From an uncultured Dorea sp. (GTDB taxonomy: Bacteria > Bacillota > Clostridia > Lachnospirales > Lachnospiraceae), in NCBI GenBank assembly GCA_910584095.1, contig CAJTYU010000012.1, positions 16,689 through 80,688 of the forward strand: 64,000 bases of DNA, in the 5' to 3' direction. Shown here one piece after another: positions 17,649-25,964 of the stretch; position 1 is the stretch's first letter; every line of letters starts with the position of its first letter. The translations under genes were made by a program, and so were the position numbers. Below the pieces are notes generated by a model. The model saw nothing but the letters and a program-made list of their open reading frames with translations, was not told the DNA's origin and did no database searches.

Positions 17649-17663
17649 GTACATCTCTTGTAC
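17649..17663. promoter_or_regulatory. Inverted repeat GTACA-N5-TGTAC in operon leader
   Basis: A perfect 5-base inverted repeat with a 5-base centre lies just downstream of the -10 box of the PTS-operon promoter. It could be a repressor operator or part of the leader. The length is modest, so chance cannot be excluded. Confidence 0.4.
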
Positions 17664-17670
17664 TAATTAA

Positions 17671-17701
17671 ACTATACTCTATTCATTTACTATAAAGTCA
17701 A
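17671..17701 (-). promoter_or_regulatory. Promoter with 19-bp spacer for the PTS operon
   Basis: On the minus strand TTGACT (17696-17701) and TATAGT (17671-17676) are separated by 19 bases. Good boxes held 2 bases too far apart are the hallmark of promoters activated by MerR-family regulators, which twist the spacer. A MerR-family gene is divergently transcribed from the same 420-base intergenic region, which otherwise shows only that gene's own presumed promoter. Confidence 0.65.
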
Positions 17702-17864
17702 GCATATTTTCTTTGTTATGTATTTCACAAATATAACGTCTTAATTTTGTATAAATTTACTATATTTCATCACATCATTCACATTTTCTTCCATATTTAG
17801 TTTCAATTTGTTAATAATTCATATCAAAGAACATTATAGTAGCTATAATTTAATATAATCTTTC

Positions 17865-17891
17865 TTGACAGAAACCTTATAGGATTATACA
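17865..17891 (+). promoter_or_regulatory. Possible promoter of the MerR gene
   Basis: A consensus TTGACA at 17865-17870 is followed after 15 bases by TATACA (17886-17891). The spacer is short, and a small palindrome CCTTATAGG lies inside it, which could be an autoregulatory site. The start codon is about 105 bases downstream. Confidence 0.35.
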
Positions 17892-17958
17892 ATCATTATA
17901 AACTTACAGATAACCAAAGGCCTAGCGGCAGCCGCCAAATATCTCTGCAAACATAGCT

Positions 17959-17977
17959 GCTTGGCCCGCTGCTTCGC
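17959..17977 (+). repeat. Dispersed 19-bp repeat, copy 2
   Basis: GCTTGGCCCGCTGCTTCGC, upstream of the MerR gene. Identity with the copy at 49343-49361 extends a few bases further left (GCTGCTTGG). The copy at 10750 differs at four positions. Confidence 0.5.
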
Positions 17978-17998
17978 AAGAATAAAGAAGGGGAACAT

Positions 17999-18886
17999 AT
18001 GGACTACAAGAAACTCACCATCGGACAGATGGCGGAACTGAACAGGGTATCCGCCCAAACGCTGCGGTACTATGATAAATTTGGGATTCTCAAACCGAAT
18101 CTGTATAACAAGGAAACCGGATACCGGTATTACAACATTTCCCAATGCGCGGTTCTCGACACCATCACACATATGAAATCACTCAACATGCCTCTGGAGC
18201 AGATAAAGGCTTATATCGATACCGGCGATTATGATTCCTTTATCTCGGAGCTGACCGACAAGCATACAAAAATAAAAGAAGAAATCCGGCGTCTGGAAAG
18301 CATCGAAGCGGTATTAAAACGCAAAATCAACGATTACCAAAAGCGTTCCCTCCTCCCTGCCGACGGCATTCCATATATCGAGGTGATACACCGGCGCCCG
18401 ATCTACAAATTTGACACCCATATCAATTACTATTATAACGGTAATTCTATAGACCAATATGAGCATATGCTGCGCCTGTTTAAGAACCATCTGCTGGAAA
18501 AAGGGCTGGGAATTGAATATTTCTATAATGTTGGAAGCATTATGAAAAAAGAAGATTTTATAAACCAAAATTATGTCTCTACCGAATTGTTTATTTTTCT
18601 GGAAGACCGTCACTCCTTTGACACCTATGACATTATTGAGCCGAATACCTATCTATGCATGACCTGCGAAAATACGGATATAGAAACCGAGTACATCCAG
18701 ATGATGCGCGATACCATAGAAAAGAACCATTACCGGGCCGCAGGCGATTATATCTGCGAAGTTGTAAACGAATCCTTTGCCTTTGATTCCCAGAAAAGAA
18801 ATATGACGCTGAAACTGCAGATTCCCGTTACCTTCCATAAGCCCGGCGCTGCTAACGCAGCGCGTATTTCCCGGCATATGCCTTAA
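17999..18886 (+). CDS. MerR-family transcriptional regulator
   Basis: A 295-residue regulator. The N-terminal winged HTH has TIGQMAELNRVSAQTLRYYD and GYRYYNISQ (residues 7-50), followed by the LEQIKAYI segment and a coiled-coil dimerisation helix (about 85-115). The C-terminal ~175 residues form an effector-binding-sized domain like those of BmrR-type activators, but I cannot name the ligand. It is divergent from the PTS operon, whose promoter has a 19-base spacer, so it is the probable activator of that operon. Its 3' end overlaps the end of the convergent Na/Pi cotransporter gene by 35 bases. Confidence 0.9.
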   Translation: MDYKKLTIGQMAELNRVSAQTLRYYDKFGILKPNLYNKETGYRYYNISQCAVLDTITHMKSLNMPLEQIKAYIDTGDYDSFISELTDKHTKIKEEIRRLESIEAVLKRKINDYQKRSLLPADGIPYIEVIHRRPIYKFDTHINYYYNGNSIDQYEHMLRLFKNHLLEKGLGIEYFYNVGSIMKKEDFINQNYVSTELFIFLEDRHSFDTYDIIEPNTYLCMTCENTDIETEYIQMMRDTIEKNHYRAAGDYICEVVNESFAFDSQKRNMTLKLQIPVTFHKPGAANAARISRHMP

Positions 18887-20597
18887 ACCTTCGGTGAAAT
18901 TCCTCGCTGTTATTCCGAATGTTTTCAAGGGACTCATGGAGATTCATATTATGCTGCGCCATATCAATGACGCAGCCTGCAATGTTTGAACAGTGATCCG
19001 CCGTGCGCTCTAAATCCGTGAGCACGTCCGACCATACAAAGCCCGCGTCAATCGTACAGTTTCCCTGCTGCAGGCGGAGGATATGCCGCATGCGCATCTG
19101 CTCTTTCAGCTGGTCGATAACCTCCTCCAAGGGCTCTACCATACACGCTGTTTCCAGATCATTTGTAAGGAAACAGCTTAGAGACAGATCCAGAATCTCA
19201 TTTACAGCCGCAGAGATTACTTCAATCTCCGACTCCGCCGAACCGGTAAATACCAGCCCTTTTCCCTGCATTTCTTCTACCGCTTCTACCAGATTGACCG
19301 CATGGTCAGAAATACGCTCAAAATCACCGATATTTTTCAAAAGCTTTGCCGCTTCCATATTATCAAACTCACTGCTCTGTTTTGCGCTCAGCAGAACCAG
19401 ATAGGTTCCCAGAATATCTTCATAGTGGTCTGTTTTTTCCTCTCTCTTCCTAACGGCCGCCGCCAGCTTCGGGGAGTATTCTTTCAGACAGGCGACGCTG
19501 TCTTTCAGCGCGTCGAAGGACGTTTCCGCCATATCCGCCGCCACCTCGCGGCAGCGTTCCAGCGCAATGGACGGAGTATTCAAAAGGCGTTCGTCCAATT
19601 CGGACAATATTTCCGGTTCCCTCGTATCCGGAACCAGCCGATTTACCAGCTTCTCCAAAAATCCGGACATCGGAAGCATTAACACCGTACATAATACATT
19701 AAAAACAGAATGTGCCACAGCAATACCGAACAGAGAAGCGGACTCATTTAAAAACACCGGCGCTGCCGATAGTTTTACCAGCCAATATACGGTAAGCCAG
19801 ACTGAAGTACCGATCACGTTAAAGGATAAATGCACCAGCGCCGCCCGCTTTGCATTTTTATTCGCCCCGGCTGCAGAAAGCACAGCCGTAACGCAGGTGC
19901 CGATATTCTGCCCCATAATAATAGGGATCGCCGCGCCGTAAGACACCTGCCCTGTAACTGCCAGCGCCTGCAAAATACCCACCGATGCAGAGCTGGACTG
20001 GATTATCGCGGTAAGTACCGCCCCCGCCAGCACCCCCAGAACCGGATTTTGAAACATCACGAAAAGATTCTGAAATTCAGGAATGTCCCGAAGTCCGGAT
20101 ACCGCACCAGACATAGTGTCCATGCCGAACATCAGCGTTGCGAAGCCAAGAAAGATCATTCCCGTGTCATTTTTCCTGTCATCCTTGCAGAACATGTAAA
20201 ATATAATGCCAATCAGCGCTAAGACAGGAGTAAATGAAGCCGGCTTTAACAAGTTTACAAACACGTTCCCGCTGTCAATTCCGGCAAGGCTCAGCAGCCA
20301 TGCAGTAACCGTCGTTCCGATATTCGCCCCCATGATAACGTTGATTGCCTGTTTCAGCGTCATCAGCCCTGAATTGACAAACCCCACTACCATCACCGTC
20401 GAGGCTGAAGAACTCTGAATAACCGCCGTAATCACAAGGCCGGTAAGAAGACCCGCCGCCTTATTTGTTGTAAGCCTGCCCAAAAGTGTGCGGAGCTTTT
20501 CTCCAGCTCTGCGCTCCAAAGCCTGTCCCATTACGCTCATGCCAAATAAAAACAGGCTTAATCCCCCAATCATTGTCAATATGTCAAATATACTCAT
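18852..20597 (-). CDS. Na+/phosphate cotransporter (NptA family) with PhoU-like C terminus
   Basis: A 581-residue protein. The N-terminal half (about 1-300) has two inverted membrane repeats with the QSSSA signature, seen twice (VIQSSSASTVMVVGF and AIIQSSSASVGILQAL), typical of SLC34-like Na/Pi transporters. The C-terminal half (about 340-560) is helical and PhoU-like, with FERISDHAVNLVE and LERTADHCSNIAG repeats that bind metals. It overlaps the sensor kinase stop by ATGA, so regulator, kinase and transporter form one operon. Transport of phosphate into the cell, sensed or controlled through the PhoU-like part, is the likely function. Confidence 0.93.
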   Translation of the reverse strand: MSIFDILTMIGGLSLFLFGMSVMGQALERRAGEKLRTLLGRLTTNKAAGLLTGLVITAVIQSSSASTVMVVGFVNSGLMTLKQAINVIMGANIGTTVTAWLLSLAGIDSGNVFVNLLKPASFTPVLALIGIIFYMFCKDDRKNDTGMIFLGFATLMFGMDTMSGAVSGLRDIPEFQNLFVMFQNPVLGVLAGAVLTAIIQSSSASVGILQALAVTGQVSYGAAIPIIMGQNIGTCVTAVLSAAGANKNAKRAALVHLSFNVIGTSVWLTVYWLVKLSAAPVFLNESASLFGIAVAHSVFNVLCTVLMLPMSGFLEKLVNRLVPDTREPEILSELDERLLNTPSIALERCREVAADMAETSFDALKDSVACLKEYSPKLAAAVRKREEKTDHYEDILGTYLVLLSAKQSSEFDNMEAAKLLKNIGDFERISDHAVNLVEAVEEMQGKGLVFTGSAESEIEVISAAVNEILDLSLSCFLTNDLETACMVEPLEEVIDQLKEQMRMRHILRLQQGNCTIDAGFVWSDVLTDLERTADHCSNIAGCVIDMAQHNMNLHESLENIRNNSEEFHRRFKAYAGKYALR

Positions 20598-22285
20598 CTA
20601 AATGCTCCTTTCCGGCCGCTGCATTTATCCGCCTTAGGAAAATGAATAGAAATAGTTGTGCCTTCATTCGGAATGCTGTGCAGTTCTATCGCGGCATTAT
20701 TTAACTTTGCCGCATGTTTCACGATAGATAACCCCAGCCCTGTACCTCCGATTTCTTTTGAATGGCTCTTATCCACCCGGTAAAACCGTTCAAAAACCCT
20801 CTGCTGATGTTCCGCAGGAATACCGATGCCATTGTCGGAAACTATAAATTCCGCTCCGCTTTCATCTTTATTTATAATTAAAGAAACCTTGCCGCCCCTA
20901 CGGTTATATTTTATCCCATTGTCACAGAGATTATAAATCATCTCCCGCAGCAGCTGCGGAATTCCGCAAACACTAACCGGACCGCCTTCCAGAACAATCC
21001 GGATGCCTGCTTCCTGCGCCTCTTTAGAAAGCCTTTCTTGTATTTCCCCCGCAATTTCAAAGAGATCAACTGTCTCCATGTTCATATCCGCCGCTCCCTC
21101 ATCCAATCTGGAAAGCTGTATAATATCCTCAACCAGCCGGATCATACGCCTAGCCTCCTCATAAATCCGTTCGGAAAATCCCCTGACATCCTCAGGCTTT
21201 ACCAAATCGTTTGCCAGCAGCTCGGCATAACCGGATATAGTATGCAGCGGAGTCCTCAACTCATGGGATACATTCGCCGTAAATTCGCGGCGCATCTGTT
21301 CCGATTTCTCCTTCTCCGTTATATCCAGTATCAAAAAAACAATTCCTGAAACCAGTCCTTCCGCGAGAACCGGACTTGCGCTGAACTGATAACTTCTGCC
21401 TCCGTCGTCTATTCTCATCTCTGCATATCTGCCCTCACTGGCTCTGCCAAGCAGTTCCTGAAGCCTAATGCTGCGGTTCACAGACAGAAGATACTTTCCT
21501 ACGCAGTTCTGATCCGTATGCAGAATCCGCGCGGCGGCGGGACTGACGGCCAGTATTATCTGCTTTTCGTTAAAAAGAACAATTCCCTCCTCCATACCCA
21601 TTGTAACCGCCTCAAATTCACTTTTCCTTTGCCGCAGTTCATCCTCCTGCCTTCGGATTTTCCTCTGCTGAACGGCAATCCGCTCAAAAAACGGAGACAG
21701 TTCATCATACCCTTCATTATTCAAAGGTTCATTCAGATCCAGCTTATTCAAAGGCTTTACAATACTTTTGGACAGACGGTAAGCCATCAAAAGCGACAGC
21801 CCCAAAGCTGCTCCAAAGATAATACATATTGGCTGGAGCATACCCAAAAGCAGAGTAAAGACTGTATTCTGCGCCATAGAAAGACGCAGTATCGTGCCGT
21901 CCGGAAGGCTCTTTGCACAATAAATGGCACGTTCCATCAGAGTAACTGAATAACGCGAGCTTTCCCCTAACCCTTCTGAAACAGCCTGCTTAATCTCCTC
22001 TCTCTCAAAATGATTCTCCATCCCGTCAGAATTTGACTGGCTGTCATACAGCACGCTTCCGTCTTGATCAATCCAAGTGATACGATAGTACTGCACGTCA
22101 AGTCCCTCAAAATATCCAAGCCCTTCATTTGCCGTTCCCTGAGCCGCAAGCTCCGTCTGCATCCGAAGCTGCCTGCGCTGAACCCCTGTATAATGCTCGT
22201 AAAGCACTCCCATAAATAGCAGAACGGAAGCAAAAAAAACACCCAGAGCCGTCAAACAGATTGATTGAAAAATCCGTTTTGTCAT
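20594..22285 (-). CDS. phoR: PhoR-type membrane sensor histidine kinase
   Basis: A 563-residue kinase. The start is the ATG at 22285, which overlaps the response regulator stop (ATGA) and has GGAGG upstream; a longer frame exists but runs inside the regulator gene. Layout: transmembrane helix (about 8-28), extracytoplasmic sensor (about 30-140), second helix (about 150-170), PAS-like region, HisKA with phospho-acceptor His in FTANVSHELRTPLHTISGY, and ATPase boxes NLCDNGIKYN, VSDNGIGIP and GGTGLGLSIV. With the PhoB/PhoP-like regulator upstream and the Na/Pi transporter downstream, phosphate starvation is the likely signal. The symbol is by context. Confidence 0.85.
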   Translation of the reverse strand: MTKRIFQSICLTALGVFFASVLLFMGVLYEHYTGVQRRQLRMQTELAAQGTANEGLGYFEGLDVQYYRITWIDQDGSVLYDSQSNSDGMENHFEREEIKQAVSEGLGESSRYSVTLMERAIYCAKSLPDGTILRLSMAQNTVFTLLLGMLQPICIIFGAALGLSLLMAYRLSKSIVKPLNKLDLNEPLNNEGYDELSPFFERIAVQQRKIRRQEDELRQRKSEFEAVTMGMEEGIVLFNEKQIILAVSPAAARILHTDQNCVGKYLLSVNRSIRLQELLGRASEGRYAEMRIDDGGRSYQFSASPVLAEGLVSGIVFLILDITEKEKSEQMRREFTANVSHELRTPLHTISGYAELLANDLVKPEDVRGFSERIYEEARRMIRLVEDIIQLSRLDEGAADMNMETVDLFEIAGEIQERLSKEAQEAGIRIVLEGGPVSVCGIPQLLREMIYNLCDNGIKYNRRGGKVSLIINKDESGAEFIVSDNGIGIPAEHQQRVFERFYRVDKSHSKEIGGTGLGLSIVKHAAKLNNAAIELHSIPNEGTTISIHFPKADKCSGRKGAFR

Positions 22286-22956
22286 TGCCCTGCCTCCATC
22301 CGGTATCCTACGCCGCGAACCGTCTCTATATACGCGCTGCATCCCTTCAGCTTTGTGCGGAGTGTGCCGATATGAACATCCACTGTACGCGTCCCGCCCA
22401 AATAGTCTGAATCCCATACGCTCTGCAATAGCTGTTCTCTGGTAAACGCCCTGCCGGGACTTTTCATAAATACTTGCAGAAGCTCATACTCCTTTCGGGT
22501 AAGTTCAATCTGCTTTCCATTAGAAAATACTTTATGCTTCCCTGTATTCATCTCAAGATTTCCAATACGCCGTATCCCCCCATCTCCTTTCGGTCTCGTC
22601 CGCCGCAGCACTGCCTTTACGCGCGATATCATTTCCATCATTCCAAAAGGCTTTACAATATAGTCGTCCGCGCCCAGATCAAGTCCGATTACCTTATCGT
22701 ATTCCGTCCCCTTCGCCGTAGCCATAATCACTGGAAGCTCCGCCGTATCTGCCCGGCTCCGGAGCCGTTTCAGTATCGTAATTCCATCCTCATCCGGCAG
22801 CATAATATCCAGCATAACCAAATACGGCTTCTCCTCCTCCAGTGCGCGAAAAAATTCTTTGCCCTCGGCAAAGCCCCTCGCTTCAAACCCGGCAGAATCT
22901 AAGGTATATATCATTAACTCTCGAATTGCGTTGTCATCCTCCACACAATAAATCAT
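22282..22956 (-). CDS. phoP: OmpR/PhoB-family response regulator
   Basis: A 224-residue regulator. The receiver domain starts MIYCVEDDNAIREL, with the phospho-acceptor Asp in LVMLDIMLPDEDG (about residue 50) and the switch Lys in DDYIVKPFG. The C-terminal winged helix has ELTRKEYELLQVF and RTVDVHIGTLRTKL. The start ATG at 22956 is preceded by GAGAGGTGG; a TTG six codons earlier is less likely. It heads an operon with a PhoR-type kinase and an Na/Pi cotransporter. PhoP or PhoB by context; VanR/WalR-like alternatives cannot be excluded from the domain alone. Confidence 0.85.
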   Translation of the reverse strand: MIYCVEDDNAIRELMIYTLDSAGFEARGFAEGKEFFRALEEEKPYLVMLDIMLPDEDGITILKRLRSRADTAELPVIMATAKGTEYDKVIGLDLGADDYIVKPFGMMEMISRVKAVLRRTRPKGDGGIRRIGNLEMNTGKHKVFSNGKQIELTRKEYELLQVFMKSPGRAFTREQLLQSVWDSDYLGGTRTVDVHIGTLRTKLKGCSAYIETVRGVGYRMEAGQ

Positions 22957-23003
22957 TGAAAACCACCTCTCCAATCGATAAAATGTTTTCTAATATTTCA
23001 TAC

Positions 23004-23030
23004 CTTATTGAACATTCGTAGTTCAATAAG
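23004..23030. promoter_or_regulatory. Perfect 10-bp inverted repeat upstream of the phosphate operon
   Basis: CTTATTGAAC (23004-23013) and GTTCAATAAG (23021-23030) pair perfectly around 7 bases. A second, imperfect inverted repeat (TATACTTAAC near 23031 and GTTAAGGTATA near 23056) adjoins, containing TTAACA elements that recall Bacillus PhoP boxes. It lies 48-75 bases before the regulator start and is a candidate operator or leader hairpin. Confidence 0.5.
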
Positions 23031-23177
23031 TATACTTAACAGACTGCTAATGTTTGTTAAGGTATACTATACATCATTTAGATCAAATAAACTCCCTGGA
23101 TATTGTAAAATATATGTAAAAAAATACCATATCACAGCCGTTTGTTTTGCTGCGATACGGTATTTCCCATCACTTAG

Positions 23178-23846
23178 TTATTCTGCAATCCAGCACCGAA
23201 GCTCTTTTGCTCCCGCGTATTCCTCCAGATACCTTCTGCCATATTCCATTGTCTTCTCCAGATCTTTGTTATCTGAAAAAGAATACACCAGCGTCAGGAT
23301 CTCCTTCGCTTCCTCTGTGATCATGGCCCGCTCTGAATCACTGGTGGAACTTCCGATCGCTCCCGCTTCGTCCGCTAGTACCGGAAGTCCATCAATCTTG
23401 ATCTCGTCCTTTCCAATCCCCTTGTAGGTCTCTCCAGACTTTCCCACTCGGAAAACCAGCTTGTCTGCAATCTTTGCCGCATCATAGGAGCCCACAGAAA
23501 AGCCGGACTCAATGGAGATCAGGTTATTCACATCTACCACCGTATTAACTTCGTACAATCCCTTTCCCTGTCCGATCCTGCGCGCCAGCGCCTCCGACGA
23601 TACCCGGTAACGGCTGGGATCCTTGCCAAAGGCCTTATAGGCCATACGGGACTCCTTGATGTTGGGGATCTCATTCACCCCATAATCAAAGACCGCATCC
23701 CTTATCTTCTTAAAAATATCTTTTTTCAGATACTTCCACATCGCCTCATTCTTCTTCTCAACCGTCGCTTTGTACTGGAAACACCCTACTCTGGTATGGG
23801 GCCACTTCTGCTTCATAGCTTGGTCGATCGTCAAACATTTTTTCAA
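23178..23846 (-). CDS. Free-standing B3/B4 (PheRS beta-like) tRNA-editing-type domain protein
   Basis: A 222-residue protein built almost wholly of the B3/B4 domain found in the beta subunit of phenylalanyl-tRNA synthetase, where it hydrolyses mischarged Tyr-tRNA. Typical segments are SRMAYKAFGKDPSRYRVSSEAL, VNTVVDVNNLISIESGFSVGSYD and GKGLYE. No catalytic synthetase core is present. The apparent start is a TTG at 23846 with AGAGGTGG 7 bases upstream; the next ATG is ten codons in. It stands alone, between the phosphate operon and the ABC exporter. Role is probably trans-editing or amino-acid/tRNA binding; substrate unknown. Confidence 0.85.
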   Translation of the reverse strand: MKKCLTIDQAMKQKWPHTRVGCFQYKATVEKKNEAMWKYLKKDIFKKIRDAVFDYGVNEIPNIKESRMAYKAFGKDPSRYRVSSEALARRIGQGKGLYEVNTVVDVNNLISIESGFSVGSYDAAKIADKLVFRVGKSGETYKGIGKDEIKIDGLPVLADEAGAIGSSTSDSERAMITEEAKEILTLVYSFSDNKDLEKTMEYGRRYLEEYAGAKELRCWIAE

Positions 23847-24060
23847 ACTAATCCCACCTCTCTGTCCGCTACCAGTTTACCCGGAAGCTCCTTTTCTGTC
23901 AAGTGACAGGACGGCCGTCATCCGTCACCATGGCCAGAGACCTATATTATCTTCGTTCCGCTTCTACAGCCACTCCGCCGCCCAATCGGCCAGCTCCCTG
24001 CCGGAAACGAATGGTAACTTCCGCACCTTAGTTCCCGGCAGCTCCGTTAATATAAAACGC

Positions 24061-25962
24061 CTAAGCGCTGATCGCGTTTCCGGTATAGAGCTGGTAATAC
24101 TTTCCCTTCTCCTCGATCAGCTGTTCATGGGTTCCCCGCTCAATGATCCTTCCCTGCTCCAGCACCATAATGCAGTCGGAATTTCTTACCGTAGACAGCC
24201 TGTGGGCGATCACAAACGTGGTCCTTCCATTCATCAGACGATCCATGCCCTCCTGTACGATGCGCTCCGTCCTCGTATCAATGGAACTGGTAGCCTCGTC
24301 TAAAATCAGCACCGGCGGATCTGCAACCGCCGCTCTTGCAATGGCCAATAGCTGCCTTTGTCCTTGGCTTAAAGAGGCGCCGTCCCCGGTCAGCATGGTC
24401 TCATAACCGTCCGGAAGACGGTTGATAAATCCGTGGGCATTGGCCAGCTTCGCCGCCGCGATCACTTCCTCATCGGTCGCGTCTAACCTGCCGAACCGGA
24501 TATTTTCCATAACGGTTCCCGTAAATAAATGGGTGTCCTGAAGCACGATCCCCAGAGACCTTCTAAGATCGGATTTCCGAATCTTATTAATATTGATCCC
24601 GTCATAGCGGATCTTGCCGTCCTGAATATCATAAAAACGGTTAATCAGGTTGGTGATCGTGGTCTTCCCTGCTCCGGTAGAGCCCACAAACGCAATCTTC
24701 TGCCCCGGCTCCGCGAACAGCTTCACGTCGTGAAGCACAATCTTTTCATCCGTGTATCCAAAATCCACTTCGTTGAACACCACGTTTCCCTGTACCTCCA
24801 CGTAATCTGTGGTTCCGTCCGACTGATGGGTATGCTTCCATGCCCAGCGTCCGGTCCGCTCCTCTGTAGGTATAAGCTTCCCATTCTGTTCCTTTGCATT
24901 TACCAGCGTCACATAGCCCTCGTCCGACTCCGCTTCCTCGTCCAAAAGGGCAAAAATGCGGTTTGCGCCCGCCATGGCCATTACAATGGCGTTAAGCTGC
25001 ATGCTGACCTGATTAATCGGCATACTGAAGCTCTTGTTAAAGGTCAAAAAGCTTGCAAGCCCTCCAAGGGTAAAGCCGCCTACGCCGTTTAACGCCAGAG
25101 CACCGCCCACGATAGCACAGAGCACATAACTCACGTTGCCAAGCTGCGCGTTGATCGGCCCCAGAATATTGGAAAAAGTATTCGCCCGGTCCGCGCTTAC
25201 ATACAGCGCGTCGTTCAGCTCCTTGAATCGTTCCTTGCTCTCCTCCTCATGGCAGAACACCTTCACCACCTTCTGTCCATTCATCATCTCTTCGATATAA
25301 CCGTTTACCGCGCCCAGATTCTTCTGCTGCTGCAGGAAATAGTTTCCGCTCTGCCCGGTAGCTTTCTTCGTGCAGACCAGCATCACGCCCACCATGGCCA
25401 GCGTAACGAAGGTAAGAGGAATATTTAACATCAGCATACTAAAAAGAACGCTTACAATGGTAATCCCGCTGTTCAAAAACTGCGGGATACTCTGGCTGAT
25501 CATCTGCCTTAAGGTGTCAATGTCATTGGTATAAATTGACATGATGTCCCCATGGGCATGAGTATCAAAATACCGGATCGGAAGCTGTTCCATATGGGAA
25601 AACAGATCGTCTCTGAGTTCTTTTAAGGTTCCTTGCGTCACGTATACCATAAGCCGGTTATAAAGATAGACCGAAAGGACCCCCACCGCGTAAAATACCG
25701 CCACTCTCCCGATCGCCCTCCCAAGAGGAGTGAAATTCGGCGTATCGCTGAGCAGGAAAGGCGTAATATAGTTATCGATCAGCTTCTGCATAAACAGCGT
25801 CCCCTGAACGTTAGCGATTACCCCTATAAAGATCAATACAACAACCGCCATAAAATGAAGCTTATATTTGCGGAACACATAGCTCATAATCCGCTTAAAG
25901 ATCTTTCCCGGATTCTTAACGCCGGGTTTCATGCCCCGCATTTGTCTTGGATGCTGCGCCAT
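24061..25962 (-). CDS. ABC exporter half-transporter (canonical ATPase site partner)
   Basis: A 633-residue type IV ABC exporter subunit: six transmembrane helices (about 30-330) fused to an ATPase. Walker A is GSTGAGKTTITNL, signature SLSQGQRQL, Walker B VLILDEATSSID with the catalytic Glu present, and switch His in VIAHRLSTV. An insertion of about 40 residues (EERTGRWAWKHTHQSDGTTD) precedes the ATPase, as in many Clostridia homologues. It begins 2 bases after the stop of the other half-transporter, so the two form a heterodimer. It probably exports a drug, lipid or peptide; substrate unknown. Confidence 0.94.
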   Translation of the reverse strand: MAQHPRQMRGMKPGVKNPGKIFKRIMSYVFRKYKLHFMAVVVLIFIGVIANVQGTLFMQKLIDNYITPFLLSDTPNFTPLGRAIGRVAVFYAVGVLSVYLYNRLMVYVTQGTLKELRDDLFSHMEQLPIRYFDTHAHGDIMSIYTNDIDTLRQMISQSIPQFLNSGITIVSVLFSMLMLNIPLTFVTLAMVGVMLVCTKKATGQSGNYFLQQQKNLGAVNGYIEEMMNGQKVVKVFCHEEESKERFKELNDALYVSADRANTFSNILGPINAQLGNVSYVLCAIVGGALALNGVGGFTLGGLASFLTFNKSFSMPINQVSMQLNAIVMAMAGANRIFALLDEEAESDEGYVTLVNAKEQNGKLIPTEERTGRWAWKHTHQSDGTTDYVEVQGNVVFNEVDFGYTDEKIVLHDVKLFAEPGQKIAFVGSTGAGKTTITNLINRFYDIQDGKIRYDGININKIRKSDLRRSLGIVLQDTHLFTGTVMENIRFGRLDATDEEVIAAAKLANAHGFINRLPDGYETMLTGDGASLSQGQRQLLAIARAAVADPPVLILDEATSSIDTRTERIVQEGMDRLMNGRTTFVIAHRLSTVRNSDCIMVLEQGRIIERGTHEQLIEEKGKYYQLYTGNAISA

Positions 25963-25964
25963 CT

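Noticed and set aside
17885..18172. A 95-codon minus-strand frame containing AKQRAKQ
   Set aside because: Opposite to the MerR gene start and its promoter; the similarity comes from the dispersed DNA repeat, not from a gene.
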